From Staphylococcus equorum (GTDB taxonomy: Bacteria; Bacillota; Bacilli; Staphylococcales; Staphylococcaceae): 64,000 bases of DNA. Position numbers and translations under genes: made by a program. The notes beneath the pieces are model-generated. The model had not been told where the DNA came from, ran no database searches, and saw only the letters and a program-made list of their open reading frames with translations. The stretch is taken from assembly GCF_029531845.1 (NCBI RefSeq), contig NZ_JAMBPV010000011.1:1-64000 (forward strand). The letters run 5' to 3'. Below, in pieces: positions 16,478 to 26,891 of the stretch; position 1 is the stretch's first letter; each line of letters starts with the position of its first letter.

Positions 16478-17329
16478 TTAATTAAATACGATTGTTTTAT
16501 TTCCTTTTGTAACAATTACTTTGTGTTGTACATGATATTCGACAGCTTGTGCTAATACACTTGATTCAACATGACGCCCGATTTTTCTTAAGTCTTGCAC
16601 ATTATAACGATGATTGATACGTGTCACATCTTGGTCAATGATAGGACCTTCATCTAAATCAGAAGTTACATAGTGACTCGTAGCTCCGACAAGTTTCACG
16701 CCGCGTTCCCAGGCTTGTTTATAAGGATTTGCTCCAATAAATGAAGGTAAGAAGGAATGGTGAATATTGATGATTTGATTTGGATATTGATTCACGAAAT
16801 GATCACTTAGAATTTGCATGTATTTTGCTAATACAATGAGTTCAATTTCGTGTTTAGCACAAATATCTAAAATGTTTTTTTCAACTAAATCTTTAGCATC
16901 ATTGCTAGGTACATAATAAAAAGGGATGTTAAATGTTTCTGCAAAATGTCTATTATTTTCGTGGTTACTGACAACACATGCAATTTCTGCAGGTATTTCT
17001 CCACGTTTAACTCTCACTAAAACTTCATTAAAAGCATGGTCTTCTTTTGAAACAAATAATGCAATTTTAGTTTTGTGACTGTTATCAAATAAGTTAAATT
17101 CAATATCATTTTCACTTAGTGTTTTCTCTAAAGCCCCTTTTACTAAAGGCACTTTATTAAATTCAAATCTTAAATATAATTTCCCATCGGCATCTTGTGC
17201 ATGTTCATATTCAGTAAAATGATCTAAATGTAAAATATTAGAATCATATTGTGAAATGATATTTGTGATTAATGATGTAATGCCAACTTTGTCCGAACAT
17301 GTTGCTAGTAATATGTATTTATCTTCCAT
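16478..17329 (-). CDS. purU: Formyltetrahydrofolate deformylase
   Basis: A 283-residue hydrolase that releases formate from 10-formyl-tetrahydrofolate, balancing one-carbon units with purine synthesis. An N-terminal ACT domain (about 1-80) is followed by a formyl-transferase fold with HHSFLPSFIGANPYKQAWERG and the catalytic Asp in DLDEGPIIDQD. ATG 17329 is preferred, with GAGG eight bases upstream. A GTG three codons earlier overlaps that site. It lies in the stretch between airR and the SA1665-type gene. The formate link with the neighbouring pflA remnant is suggestive only. Confidence 0.92.
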   Translation of the reverse strand: MEDKYILLATCSDKVGITSLITNIISQYDSNILHLDHFTEYEHAQDADGKLYLRFEFNKVPLVKGALEKTLSENDIEFNLFDNSHKTKIALFVSKEDHAFNEVLVRVKRGEIPAEIACVVSNHENNRHFAETFNIPFYYVPSNDAKDLVEKNILDICAKHEIELIVLAKYMQILSDHFVNQYPNQIINIHHSFLPSFIGANPYKQAWERGVKLVGATSHYVTSDLDEGPIIDQDVTRINHRYNVQDLRKIGRHVESSVLAQAVEYHVQHKVIVTKGNKTIVFN

Positions 17330-17760
17330 TTTAAGCACCTCTAATTTTGAAAAGTAACCCAGAGTATAATGAAAATTCTGAAAAAAGTAAACGATTATAG
17401 CTCAATTTAATAACTTTTAAATTTTTTTAATCTTTTTCTATGCGTAAAGGGGAAAAGTAGGCTATAATGATTAATAGTGTTTTTATCTTAAAAGAGTAAT
17501 AAGTAATTTAAGAAAATGACACTTTTCACAAAAATAATACGCTTACAATCAAAATGTTTTTTGTTTGTAACTTATTTATAAGATATAAGATTGATTATTT
17601 TGATAATTGCGCCAATGATAAAAAACAATGAAAATTTCATTTCACTCTTTTATTTTCTTGAAAATTGTATTAAGATGTAATTTGTGTTTCAAGAAGCGTG
17701 TATTATTGCAATTTCTTGTGTCCGGATAAAATATTCTTTTATGAAAGGTAGATTAAAGTA
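17330..17760. other. 431-nt AT-rich intergenic region with an inverted repeat
   Basis: No ORF or RNA gene is apparent. A perfect inverted repeat TTCTTGAAA (17655-17663) and TTTCAAGAA (17687-17695) lies 66 nt before the regulator gene and may be its operator. A weak cre-like sequence, TGTAAGCGTATTAT on the minus strand at about 17536-17549, lies between the divergent promoters of purU and the regulator. Confidence 0.35.
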
Positions 17761-18225
17761 ATGGATAGACAGCATTTCACAGATTTAATTCAAACAAAAT
17801 TTAAAATGGTACGTATTGAAGCAGGTTATACGCAAGATACGATGGCCCAAACTATAGGTCTTTCAAAAAAGACATTAGTTCAAATAGAGAAAGAGAGAGT
17901 ATTACCTAACTGGACTACATGTGTATCAATTTGTGCATTATTCAGAGATTCAGATGTTTTAAATAGTACTTTTGGTTGTGACCCATTAGAAATGGTACAA
18001 ACGATTTCTCGTAATCATTGTGCATACCCAAACCATTCTACAACAAGTGACATATATTGGAATACTATCGATAGTCGCAATGGATTCATCTTACAAAGTA
18101 ATAAAGTAAGTGATATCTATCGTGTGCTAAATAACGAAACGCAACCGATATTTGGAACGTCTAAATTAAGAGAAGCTGAAACATACTTCGGCAGAATATC
18201 AAAAGAAGAATTAATGCACGTATAA
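17761..18225 (+). CDS. XRE-type DNA-binding protein, SA1665-like
   Basis: A 154-residue protein with an N-terminal helix-turn-helix (about residues 12-50; QDTMAQTIGLSKKTLVQIEK). The C-terminal half is not a known ligand domain. The position between airR and the UPF0754 gene and the size of about 17 kDa match S. aureus SA1665, reported to modulate methicillin resistance. That function is not shown here. Start ATG 17761 follows GAAAGG. It is monocistronic, ending at a terminator at 18324, and has an inverted repeat upstream that may be an autoregulatory site. Confidence 0.82.
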   Translation: MDRQHFTDLIQTKFKMVRIEAGYTQDTMAQTIGLSKKTLVQIEKERVLPNWTTCVSICALFRDSDVLNSTFGCDPLEMVQTISRNHCAYPNHSTTSDIYWNTIDSRNGFILQSNKVSDIYRVLNNETQPIFGTSKLREAETYFGRISKEELMHV

Positions 18226-18323
18226 TATTAATTCATTTTGTGATAGGAGAATCATTATTTATATAATTGGGTGACATGGGACTTTAAATTGTATATGAAT
18301 GATTTAGTCACTTTACTCTACTT

Positions 18324-18351
18324 GACCTAAACAAAGTTTTAGGTCTTTTTT
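18324..18351 (+). terminator. Terminator after the SA1665-like gene
   Basis: GACCTAAA (18324-18331) pairs with TTTAGGTC (18338-18345) and is followed by six or more T. Confidence 0.85.
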
Positions 18352-18374
18352 ATTTGATTGTTTTGTCATTTTGT

Positions 18375-18415
18375 TTTAGTTACTTATGGTAGTCAAGATA
18401 AAGTAAGTAACTAAA
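18375..18415. repeat. 12-nt inverted repeat in the spacer before the UPF0754 gene
   Basis: TTTAGTTACTTA (18375-18386) and TAAGTAACTAAA (18404-18415) are exact reverse complements with a 17-nt spacer. No T run follows, so it does not look like a terminator. The remaining 130 nt up to the next gene hold nothing else I can support. Confidence 0.55.
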
Positions 18416-18544
18416 TATGAAAAACAAGATATTTTTACTACACATTTTTATAGTAAGTATTATACAATGTAAAAATGACTGTAATTTAAAATAGTCTTTC
18501 AATAAAACAGAAATAAATTATAGAATTTAAAGGAGAAATCATCT

Positions 18545-19675
18545 ATGCATACTTTTTTAATAATTGTATTTATGATGGTGATTGGAGCATTAATAGGTGG
18601 AGTAACAAATATTTTAGCAGTTAGAATGCTATTTCATCCATTTAAAACCTATTATATTTTTAATAAACGTGTGCCCTTTACACCTGGATTAATACCAAAA
18701 CGTAGAAAAGAAGTCGCTGATAAGATTGGCCAAGTTGTTGAAGAACACTTATTAACAGAAAGTTTAATCCAATCAAAATTAAATGCGCCATCTTCAAGAC
18801 AAGCCATTGAAGAAGTATTACTTAAACAAATTCAAAAATTAAAACAAGAACACATGACATTGCAATATTTCGCTGATAAGTTAGATTTAGATGTTGCGCA
18901 GTTAGCAAATGAAAAAATAGACTTAGTGATTTCAAATAAATTAGATGCATTTTACCAAGATAATCAAACTACACCTATCAAACATATTATTCCTGAAGAG
19001 ATAGAAGCTAGCATTGATAGTAAAATAGATTTAGTTCCTGATTTATTGTTTGAAAGAGCAGGCGTGTACCTCAGTTCAGAAAAAGGTGCAGCTGATATTG
19101 CTTCTATGTTGGAGACTTTCTTCAACGAAAAGGGTAAAATAGTCGGCTTATTACAAATGTTTATGACTAAAGAAAGTATTGCTGATCGAATTCAACATGA
19201 ACTCATTCGTTTAACTAAACACCCTAAAGCGAAAGCAATTGCAAAACAGGTCATTGATAATGAATATGAGACTATGAAATCTAAAAATTTAAATGAACTT
19301 GTTAGTGAAAGTCAGTACAAGTCATTTAAAACTTCTGTAACTGAGTTAGCTATTGGTTATTTAGATGTCGATAAAGTATCAAAACAATCGTTTAATATTT
19401 TAATGCCAAGCTTTATTCATTTTTTAGAAAGCAAAGTTTCTCAAAAATTAACAGATGTTATTATAGAGAATGTATCTAAACATATTTCTCCAATTATGAA
19501 AAAAATTAATTTAAGACAAATGGTTGAAGAACAAATTAATACATTTGATTTAGCTTATATAGAAAGATTAATTATTGATGTTGCAAATAAAGAATTGAAA
19601 TTAATTATGCTTTTAGGCTTTTTATTAGGGGGCATAATAGGGCTATTACAAGGCGTAATTGCAATTTTTGTATAA
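18545..19675 (+). CDS. UPF0754 / DUF445 membrane protein (YheB-like)
   Basis: A 376-residue protein with membrane helices at the extreme N-terminus (about 3-25) and C-terminus (about 350-375) and a long, mostly helical middle. The N-terminal block NILAVRMLFHPF and RVPFTPGLIPKRR are diagnostic of the DUF445 family (B. subtilis YheB, S. aureus SA1664). Function is unknown. ATG 18545 follows AAAGGAG. The UPF0342 gene follows, as yheB and yheA are adjacent in B. subtilis. Confidence 0.9.
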   Translation: MHTFLIIVFMMVIGALIGGVTNILAVRMLFHPFKTYYIFNKRVPFTPGLIPKRRKEVADKIGQVVEEHLLTESLIQSKLNAPSSRQAIEEVLLKQIQKLKQEHMTLQYFADKLDLDVAQLANEKIDLVISNKLDAFYQDNQTTPIKHIIPEEIEASIDSKIDLVPDLLFERAGVYLSSEKGAADIASMLETFFNEKGKIVGLLQMFMTKESIADRIQHELIRLTKHPKAKAIAKQVIDNEYETMKSKNLNELVSESQYKSFKTSVTELAIGYLDVDKVSKQSFNILMPSFIHFLESKVSQKLTDVIIENVSKHISPIMKKINLRQMVEEQINTFDLAYIERLIIDVANKELKLIMLLGFLLGGIIGLLQGVIAIFV

Positions 19676-19743
19676 CATATTAAATTATGTTATTGTAATA
19701 CCGATGTGGTTTTCACACATATACAAAAAAGGAGTGAAGCATA

Positions 19744-20088
19744 GTGGCAGTAAATTTACACGATCATGCAAATCAATTAGAACAAGCTTTAAGAGAAAGT
19801 GATGAATACCAAGCTATTCAAAAAGCTTATGCAAATGTTAAAGAAAATAAAGAGTCAAAAGAATTATTTGACGAATTCCGTGAAACTCAATTAGAATTCC
19901 AACAAAAACAAATGCAAGGTGAAGAAATCGGTGAAGAAGAGCTACAAAAAGCACAAGAACAAGCTCAAAAAATCGAAAATGATTCAAACATTTCAGAATT
20001 AATGGCTGCAGAACAAAACATGAGCCAAATATTCCAAGAAATCAACCAAATCATTGTTAAACCTTTAGACGAAATCTACGCTGACTAA
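19744..20088 (+). CDS. UPF0342 / YlbF-family protein (YheA-like)
   Basis: A 114-residue, helical, Gln/Glu-rich protein of the YlbF/YmcA structural family. Small proteins of this group act in RNA processing and biofilm control in Bacillus, but YheA itself has no settled role. The start is GTG 19744, nine bases after AAGGAG at 19730-19735. It matches S. aureus SA1663 in place and sequence style. A strong terminator follows. Confidence 0.88.
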   Translation: MAVNLHDHANQLEQALRESDEYQAIQKAYANVKENKESKELFDEFRETQLEFQQKQMQGEEIGEEELQKAQEQAQKIENDSNISELMAAEQNMSQIFQEINQIIVKPLDEIYAD

Positions 20089-20116
20089 TACTATTTAATC
20101 AGACTTTTGATTTCTA

Positions 20117-20150
20117 GCTACAATACATTTTATGTATTGTAGCTTTTTTT
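20117..20150 (+). terminator. Terminator after the UPF0342 gene
   Basis: A 12-bp perfect stem, GCTACAATACAT (20117-20128) with ATGTATTGTAGC (20132-20143), is followed by seven T. Confidence 0.92.
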
Positions 20151-20308
20151 GTTTTATCGACTGCAACTTAGACAATGTGGTAAAATATAGAGATACAAGG
20201 TATTCGCATGCACGCATCTTAAAATTTGAATGAGCGAACAATTCATTTATAGATGGTCTTGCATGTATCATCTTAAATAAACCTTTAGATAAAGGAGAAC
20301 TGTACTGT

Positions 20309-21493
20309 ATGGTGAAATTTATTCATTGTGCTGACTTGCATTTAGATAGCCCATTTAAGTCAAGAAGCTATTTAAGTCAGTCGATATTTGAAGATATGCA
20401 AAAAAGTGCGTACGAAAGCTTTAAAAAAATAGTGGATTTAGCATTGAATGAAGAAATAGATTTTATGATTGTTTCTGGTGATTTATTTGACCAACAGAAC
20501 CGGACGTTACGTGCAGAAGTGTTTTTGAAAGAACAATTTGAACGCTTATCTAAAGAACAAATATTCGTCTATATTTGTCATGGCAATCATGATCCTTTAT
20601 CATCGAGTATTGGTACAGAATGGCCTGATAATGTTTCGGTATTCTCAGAAAATGTAGAAACTTACCAAACAATCACTAAAAATGGAGAAGAAATCTATCT
20701 TCATGGTTTTAGTTATCAGAATGATGCTAGTTACGAAAATAAACTAGATGCTTATCCTTCAAGCCAAGGGCAAAAAGGAATCCATATTGGAATACTTCAT
20801 GGTACATATAGTAAATCTAGTGCCAAAGACCGTTATACCGAATTTAGATTAGAAGATTTAAATAATAAGCTGTATCATTATTGGGCCTTAGGTCATATTC
20901 ATGAACGTCAGCAATTAAGTGATATGCCTCAAATTCACTATCCAGGTAATATACAAGGCCGACACTTTAAAGAATTAGGTGAAAAAGGTTGTTTACTAGT
21001 GGAAGGCGACGATTTAAATCTTAAAGCTAAATTCGTACCTACACAATTTATTCGTTTTGAAAAAGCAACACTTGAAACAGATAAAACTTCTAAGCAAGGT
21101 CTTTTTGAAGCAATTCAAACTTTTAAAACACAAGTGAGAAAAAATGGTAAATCAATTTATCAATTAAAGGTTATTGTTAATTCGGATCAATTGATACCTG
21201 AGCAAGACGTCTTACAAGTTCATGAAATGATTAGTGATTATGAAGAAAATGAACATAATTTTGTATTTATTGAAAATTTAACGATTAACAATAAATATGA
21301 AGACCCCAATACATTAGTAAAAGAGTTTTCACCTGAATTAATCGATGACAACACTCTGTATGATAAAGCTATGAACGATTTATATTTAAATCCTAAAGCT
21401 TCCAAATATCTAGAAAATTATAGTGATTTTGATCGACGTGATTTAATAGAACATGCCGAAGAATTATTAAAGTCAGATATGAGGGAGGAATAA
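20309..21493 (+). CDS. yhaO: YhaO, SbcD/Mre11-type metallophosphoesterase
   Basis: A 394-residue calcineurin-like nuclease subunit. Metal-binding motifs are intact: ADLHLDSPF (about 7-15), SGDLFDQ (about 56-62), GNHDP (about 92-96), HGTYS (about 167) and GHIHER (about 194). It is predicted to form a DNA-end-processing complex with the SMC-like ATPase YhaN encoded next, as SbcD does with SbcC. The start ATG 20309 follows AAAGGAGA. The gap to yhaN is one base, so coupling is tight. Confidence 0.9.
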   Translation: MVKFIHCADLHLDSPFKSRSYLSQSIFEDMQKSAYESFKKIVDLALNEEIDFMIVSGDLFDQQNRTLRAEVFLKEQFERLSKEQIFVYICHGNHDPLSSSIGTEWPDNVSVFSENVETYQTITKNGEEIYLHGFSYQNDASYENKLDAYPSSQGQKGIHIGILHGTYSKSSAKDRYTEFRLEDLNNKLYHYWALGHIHERQQLSDMPQIHYPGNIQGRHFKELGEKGCLLVEGDDLNLKAKFVPTQFIRFEKATLETDKTSKQGLFEAIQTFKTQVRKNGKSIYQLKVIVNSDQLIPEQDVLQVHEMISDYEENEHNFVFIENLTINNKYEDPNTLVKEFSPELIDDNTLYDKAMNDLYLNPKASKYLENYSDFDRRDLIEHAEELLKSDMREE

Positions 21494-21494
21494 C

Positions 21495-24428
21495 ATGAAA
21501 ATTAAATCGTTAGAGATATATGGCTATGGCAGATTTATACAAAGAACAATCGAATTTGATGAAACTTTTACTGAAATATATGGTGAAAACGAAACTGGAA
21601 AATCTACGATTCAAGCTTTTATTCACTCCATTCTATTTGGTTTTCCGACTAAGAAAGAGAATGAGCCTCGATTAGAACCACGACTAGGTAATCAATATGG
21701 CGGTAAATTAACTTTAATTCAAGATGATGGTTCATTAGTTGATGTAGAGCGTATAAAGGGCAGTGCAGTAGGTGATGTGAAAGTTTATTTACCTAATGGC
21801 ACAATCAAAGATGAAAATTGGTTAAAAAAAGAATTGAATTTTATTTCTAAACGTACATACCAAGGTATTTTTTCTTTTGATGTACTTGGGCTACAAGATA
21901 TTCATAAAAATATGGATGAAACACAATTACAAAATTATTTATTACAAGCGGGTGCATTAGGTTCTACAGAATTTACTAGCATGCGTGGCATTTTAAATGA
22001 GAAAAAAGAAATGTTATATAAGAAAAATGGACGTAATCCAATTATTAATCAGCAATTAGAACAATTGAAAGACTTAGAGGGTCAAATTAGAGCAGAAGAA
22101 TCGAAGTTAACTACTTACAAAAGACTTGTGGATGATAAAGATAAATCAGAACGTAGGTTAGATAATATAAAACAAAATTTATCTCAATTATCTAAAATGC
22201 ATGACGACAAACAAAAAGAACTGGCTTTACATGAACATACACAAGAGTGGAAAACATTAGAATCGCAACTTAATATTGAGCCGGTACTTTTCCCAGAACA
22301 AGGTATTGATCGTTACGAATCTGCGAAAATTCAAACGCAAAACCTTAAAAGAGATTTGGGCTTGAGAGAAGAAAAGTTAGCACATCTTAAATCAGAAAAC
22401 GAAAAAATTAATATCCCAAAACAAAGTGATATAGATGCTTTCAATCACTTACACCAACAAGAGAATGAAATCAAACAAAAAGAATATGAACTTAAGTCGA
22501 TTGAAAAAGATATCCAAGATAAAGAACGCGAAAAGACGGGTCTGAAATCTAATATTGGTTGGCATGATGTTCATCATCAAGCTGACAGTTCAGAAGCAAT
22601 GAAAAGTTTTGTAAGTAATCAAATTAAAAATAAACAAGAACAGACTGCATTTGTCCAACAACTTGAACGTAATATCGAAGAGAATAAAATTGATCAAGAG
22701 ACCAATGCTACAGAAATTGATGCTTTAAAAACAGATATTGTGCCTGAAGAAAATTTTGAAAAGAAAAAACAATATAATAAACAAGTATTCGAACTTCAAG
22801 AAAAGAATAACCTTTACCAAAAAATGAAAGAAGCTTTTGATAAAGATCAACGAGAAAACGAGAAGAAACAAAACTTATTACGTATATGCTTAATTATATT
22901 AGCAGTAATAAGTATAGGGCTAACAATTTTCTCATTCGTATCTGCGAACATACTCTTTGGCATTGTATTTGCGATAATGTCAGTTATATTTATCATAGGC
23001 GTTTTCTTTGTAAAATCTAAGGAAATAGGTCATAGTGAAACTTTCTCAAATGAAATTGATAACTTGCAACGACAAATTACGCATTTAGAAGATAATTATG
23101 ATCTCGACTTTGACTTGGATGATCAGTACCGAGTGCGAGAACAGTTGCATAGCACGGTTAAGACAAAAGAAGCACTTGATAAAAAGGCAGAGTATCTAGC
23201 AATGAGTCTAGAACAAGCTCAAAAACAATACCAAGAAGCACAAGACAGTATTCATAAAGTTAAAACAGATTTACATTTATCTGATAAAATGTCAGATGAA
23301 CTTATTATTGATAGTATAGGCACAATGAATAAGATTAAAGACCATGATAAACATATTGATGAACTTAATGAGCAAGCTCGACAACTACGTGAAGCATTAG
23401 AAGCATTTTATGCGCATGCTAAAGAAATAACAAATAATCAATTTACGTATTTTAATGATTTATCATTATTCCATGACATTAGACAATGGCTTAAAGAAGA
23501 AACGAGTAATCTTGAAAAATGGAATAGAAACGATGAACAAATCAAATTGATTGAGAGTGAAGTATCACAACTCCGCAGTCGATTAAACGAGAATAATAAT
23601 GTGATTACACAGTTATTTGGTTATGTTAATGCTTCAGATGAAGAATCTTATTACCAACATCATGTGCAATATCAAAATTATCAACATCAAATGACAAGGT
23701 TTAATGATTTATCGAAATATCTAGAAAATCAAAATTATAATTATGATTTAAGCTCAAGGTTAAGTGAAAAGACTTATGCGCAACTAACGCATGAAGATGA
23801 AGTTTTAGCACGACAAGTAGACGAATATAATGATCAATATTTAGAAATGCAGTCAGAAGTTAGTGACTTGAACGCAAAAATAACTGATATGGAAACAGAC
23901 AAGACTTTAGCAGATTTAAGACATAGATTCCATATTCTTAAAAATAAAGTGAATGATGAAGCAAAAGATTGGGCAAGTCTGAGTTACTTACAGTCTTTAG
24001 TAGAAGGTCATATTGCACAAATTAAAGATAAACGTTTACCAGAAGTGATAAACGAAGCAACTGATATATTTACGCATTTAACAAATGGTCATTACGTACA
24101 AGTGACTTATGCTAATGATGAATTAATGGTGAAACAGCAAAATGGCCAAATGTATGAGCCAGTAGAACTTAGTCAGTCTACTAAAGAAATCCTTTATATT
24201 TCATTACGTTTGAGTTTAATCAAAACGTTAAAACCATACTATCCATTCCCAATTATCATTGATGATGCATTTGTGCATTTTGATAAACAACGCAAGGAAT
24301 TAATGATGAATTATTTAAGACAAATGCCGAAAGACTATCAAATTTTATTCTTTACATGTGTGAAAGATACTAGTGTGCCTTCAAAACAAATCATTACTTT
24401 GAATAAATTCGAGGAAGGCGGTAAATAA
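21495..24428 (+). CDS. yhaN: YhaN, SbcC/Rad50-like ATPase with a central membrane hairpin
   Basis: A 977-residue protein. The N-terminal ATPase half has Walker [10 protein letters not shown] (about residues 30-38). The C-terminal half has a Walker B-like segment [11 protein letters not shown]. Long coiled-coil arms fill the middle. Unlike SbcC, the arms are joined by two hydrophobic segments (about residues 461-508) in place of a zinc hook, which should anchor the apex in the membrane. This is typical of YhaN. It is probably the partner of YhaO, and its stop overlaps the yhaM start by one base. Confidence 0.9.
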   Translation: MKIKSLEIYGYGRFIQRTIEFDETFTEIYGENETGKSTIQAFIHSILFGFPTKKENEPRLEPRLGNQYGGKLTLIQDDGSLVDVERIKGSAVGDVKVYLPNGTIKDENWLKKELNFISKRTYQGIFSFDVLGLQDIHKNMDETQLQNYLLQAGALGSTEFTSMRGILNEKKEMLYKKNGRNPIINQQLEQLKDLEGQIRAEESKLTTYKRLVDDKDKSERRLDNIKQNLSQLSKMHDDKQKELALHEHTQEWKTLESQLNIEPVLFPEQGIDRYESAKIQTQNLKRDLGLREEKLAHLKSENEKINIPKQSDIDAFNHLHQQENEIKQKEYELKSIEKDIQDKEREKTGLKSNIGWHDVHHQADSSEAMKSFVSNQIKNKQEQTAFVQQLERNIEENKIDQETNATEIDALKTDIVPEENFEKKKQYNKQVFELQEKNNLYQKMKEAFDKDQRENEKKQNLLRICLIILAVISIGLTIFSFVSANILFGIVFAIMSVIFIIGVFFVKSKEIGHSETFSNEIDNLQRQITHLEDNYDLDFDLDDQYRVREQLHSTVKTKEALDKKAEYLAMSLEQAQKQYQEAQDSIHKVKTDLHLSDKMSDELIIDSIGTMNKIKDHDKHIDELNEQARQLREALEAFYAHAKEITNNQFTYFNDLSLFHDIRQWLKEETSNLEKWNRNDEQIKLIESEVSQLRSRLNENNNVITQLFGYVNASDEESYYQHHVQYQNYQHQMTRFNDLSKYLENQNYNYDLSSRLSEKTYAQLTHEDEVLARQVDEYNDQYLEMQSEVSDLNAKITDMETDKTLADLRHRFHILKNKVNDEAKDWASLSYLQSLVEGHIAQIKDKRLPEVINEATDIFTHLTNGHYVQVTYANDELMVKQQNGQMYEPVELSQSTKEILYISLRLSLIKTLKPYYPFPIIIDDAFVHFDKQRKELMMNYLRQMPKDYQILFFTCVKDTSVPSKQIITLNKFEEGGK

Positions 24429-25369
24429 TGAGAAACGTAGAAAATTTAAAGCCTGGAGATTCTGTAGATCACTTTTTCCTAATTCATAAAGCAATACAAG
24501 GTGTGACAGCTCAAGGTAAAGATTATATGACTCTACATTTGCAAGATAAAAGTGGGGATATAGAGTGTAAATTATGGACAGTTACTAAAGAAGATATGAA
24601 AATATTAGAGCCTGAACAAATTGTCCATGTTACCGGCGATGTTATCAATTATCGTGGTAGAAAACAGATGAAAATCAATAAAATACAATTAGCTAAACCA
24701 GAAGATAATATGAAAACACAAGATTTTGTTGATGGTGCGCCTTTAACACCAGATGAAATTCAAGAAGAAGTTTCACATTATATGCTAGATATTGAAAATG
24801 CTACTTTACAGCGCATCACTAGACATTTAATTCGTAAGCATCAAGAAGCATTTTTCACATTTCCAGCTGCGAGTACACATCACCATAACTTTTCTAGTGG
24901 TTTAAGCTATCATGTATTAACGATGTTGCGTGTTGCTAAATCTATATGCGATATTTATCCATTACTTAACCGTAGTTTATTATATAGCTCAATTATTTTA
25001 CATGATTTAGGCAAAGTAAGAGAATTAAGTGGACCAGTTGCTACATCGTACACAGTAGAAGGTAATTTACTTGGTCATATCTCCATTGCGAGTGATGAAG
25101 TTGCAGAAGCGGCAAGAGAATTGAATCTTGATGGGGAAGAAGTACTTTTATTGCGTCATATGATTTTAGCACATCATGGTAAGATGGAATATGGTTCTCC
25201 TAAGTTACCACATATGAAAGAAGCGGAAATATTATTCTTTATTGATAATATCGACGCCAAAATGAATATGTTTGAAAAAGCATATAAGAAGACAGATAAA
25301 GGTCAATTTACTGAGCGTATTTTTGGTCTAGATGGCAGACAGTTTTATAATCCAACGTCACTAGACTAA
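24428..25369 (+). CDS. yhaM: 3'-5' exoribonuclease YhaM
   Basis: A 313-residue enzyme with an N-terminal OB-fold (about 15-95) and a C-terminal HD metal-dependent domain (HDLGK at about residue 193, with further His pairs such as LAHHGK). YhaM trims RNA and single-stranded DNA 3' ends. In S. aureus it is also known as Cbf1, and it removes short oligonucleotides. The start ATG overlaps the yhaN stop as TAATG. A perfect 18-bp hairpin terminator ends the operon. Confidence 0.94.
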   Translation: MRNVENLKPGDSVDHFFLIHKAIQGVTAQGKDYMTLHLQDKSGDIECKLWTVTKEDMKILEPEQIVHVTGDVINYRGRKQMKINKIQLAKPEDNMKTQDFVDGAPLTPDEIQEEVSHYMLDIENATLQRITRHLIRKHQEAFFTFPAASTHHHNFSSGLSYHVLTMLRVAKSICDIYPLLNRSLLYSSIILHDLGKVRELSGPVATSYTVEGNLLGHISIASDEVAEAARELNLDGEEVLLLRHMILAHHGKMEYGSPKLPHMKEAEILFFIDNIDAKMNMFEKAYKKTDKGQFTERIFGLDGRQFYNPTSLD

Positions 25370-25428
25370 TCACGTTATTATTTATATAAGAGGATAGTTT
25401 GGAAATTGAATAGCTCATCCTCAAATTA

Positions 25429-25472
25429 AAAAGACCAAGCCATCAGAAAAACTGATGGCTTGGTCTTTTCTA
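25429..25472 (+). terminator. Terminator of the yhaONM operon
   Basis: A perfect 18-bp stem (25429-25446 with 25452-25469) has a five-base loop and T-rich 3' arm. A second, separate hairpin for prsA lies beside it. Confidence 0.92.
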
Positions 25473-25486
25473 TTATATAAAATATA

Positions 25487-25529
25487 AAAAAGGTTGATAG
25501 AATCTCTTTTGAAATCTATCAACCTTTTT
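25487..25529 (-). terminator. Terminator of prsA
   Basis: AAAAAGGTTGATAGA (25487-25501) pairs with TCTATCAACCTTTTT (25515-25529). On the minus strand it ends in five T, 42 nt past the prsA stop. Confidence 0.88.
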
Positions 25530-25570
25530 AAAAAAATTGTTAGCTATCTCAGAGATACTGTGATGGCTTT

Positions 25571-26563
25571 TTATTGTCCAGTAGACATTCCAGCGCCGCC
25601 TTGTTGCATAGCTTGTTGTTGTTGCTGCTGTTGTTGTTGTTGTTTTATTTTTTCTGGGTTTAAGATTGAATCTTCAATAGCTTTTTTGATATCTCTATCT
25701 TTATAGTCTACATTATATTCATCTAATAATTCTTTGTATGAATCCGTTAATAATTTAGGCTCTTTTTGTACTTTAGATTGTAGTAATTGAGATTTAAGTT
25801 TACCTTTTTCTTTATCAAAGTCATCTTCCTTATCTGCTTTAATAATGTGATAACCATAATCTGTTTTCACTACTTTAGAAATTTCTCCTTCTTTAAGTTT
25901 AAAGAGGGCTTTTTCAAATTTATCTTCCATTTGGCCTTTCATAACATAGCCTAAGCTACCGTCTTTTTTAGCTGATGATTTATCTGCGGATTCTTCTTTT
26001 GCGATTTCACCAAATTTTTCTGGATCTTTATCGACTTGTTTTTTGATTTTTTCTGCTTTTGCTTTTGCATCTTTATCTGATAAACCTTCTTTATCATCTT
26101 CATTTTCTTTTACTTTAATTAAGATATGAGAACCTTTTTTAGTGTTTTCTTTGATTTCTTTATCTGAAACATCGACTTTGTCATTAAGTAATTCTTTTTG
26201 GTAAGCTTGTGTTTTCTTCTGTTCTTTATAGTCACTTATAGACATTTTTTGTTGTTTTAACATACTTTCAAATTGTTCTTTACCGCCATATTGTTTTTGT
26301 TCTTTTTCAACTTCTTTGTCAATGTCTTTTGTATTAACTTCGTCTTTATATTTATCTGCTAGTAATTTGTTTAATAAGATTGAGAATGAACTGTTGGCAA
26401 TTTGTTCATCGCCCATTTTGCTCATGACATCTTCTACTTTAACGTCTCCAGCTTTTGATGAAATAATCGTATCATCTTTTGAATCTGTTGCACTACTACC
26501 GCAAGCACTTAATAACAATGCGCTTGCCGTAACCGGAAGTATAACTTTTTTAAATGTTTTCAT
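25571..26563 (-). CDS. prsA: Foldase lipoprotein PrsA with a polyglutamine tail
   Basis: A 330-residue exported peptidyl-prolyl isomerase that assists folding of secreted proteins outside the membrane. A signal peptide with lipobox LLSAC (Cys near residue 21) anchors it as a lipoprotein. A PpiC parvulin domain spans about 145-240 ([12 protein letters not shown] and [10 protein letters not shown]). The C-terminus has ten consecutive Gln codons (25613-25642), then a Met/Gln/Gly tail. ATG 26563 follows AAAGGAG, and the in-frame codons upstream lack a site. In S. aureus prsA affects beta-lactam and glycopeptide resistance. Confidence 0.94.
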   Translation of the reverse strand: MKTFKKVILPVTASALLLSACGSSATDSKDDTIISSKAGDVKVEDVMSKMGDEQIANSSFSILLNKLLADKYKDEVNTKDIDKEVEKEQKQYGGKEQFESMLKQQKMSISDYKEQKKTQAYQKELLNDKVDVSDKEIKENTKKGSHILIKVKENEDDKEGLSDKDAKAKAEKIKKQVDKDPEKFGEIAKEESADKSSAKKDGSLGYVMKGQMEDKFEKALFKLKEGEISKVVKTDYGYHIIKADKEDDFDKEKGKLKSQLLQSKVQKEPKLLTDSYKELLDEYNVDYKDRDIKKAIEDSILNPEKIKQQQQQQQQQQAMQQGGAGMSTGQ

Positions 26564-26699
26564 GGTTGGAAACTCCTTTTGTAATAATAACAACGTAAAT
26601 ATAACATATTATGCTGTGTTCACCAATAAGAAACCTTGTTTCTAGGACTATAGTATTAGTAAATTTATAAAAAAATAGATTATTAAAATTAATTTGAAT
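26564..26699. other. prsA upstream region
   Basis: This AT-rich stretch holds the prsA promoter region on the minus strand. I could not place -35 and -10 elements with confidence. Apart from the terminator hairpin at 26700-26754 and its spacer to 26891 I see no further feature. Confidence 0.3.
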
Positions 26700-26754
26700 A
26701 AAAAACAAAAAAGCGTTATAGAAATCAAATTTAGAATTTGATTTCTATAACGCT
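26700..26754 (-). terminator. Terminator of the DUF3267 gene
   Basis: A perfect 20-bp hairpin with a three-base loop (26712-26731 with 26735-26754) is followed on the minus strand by a long T run. It is about 140 nt past the stop of the gene at 26892. Confidence 0.85.
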
Positions 26755-26891
26755 CCACAAGACTTACTAAAAAAGATTGCAAAATTTGAAGCTCTTGTAT
26801 AAGAATTAAGTATATTTAGATATCATATAGTTACTATGCAATATCAAAATATACATTTTAGCATGCTATATGTATGCCAAGACACTTAGCA

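Noticed and set aside
25494..25706. Cysteine-rich 70-residue plus-strand ORF
   Set aside because: The Cys run is the antisense reading of the PrsA glutamine codons and lies over the prsA terminator and 3' end.
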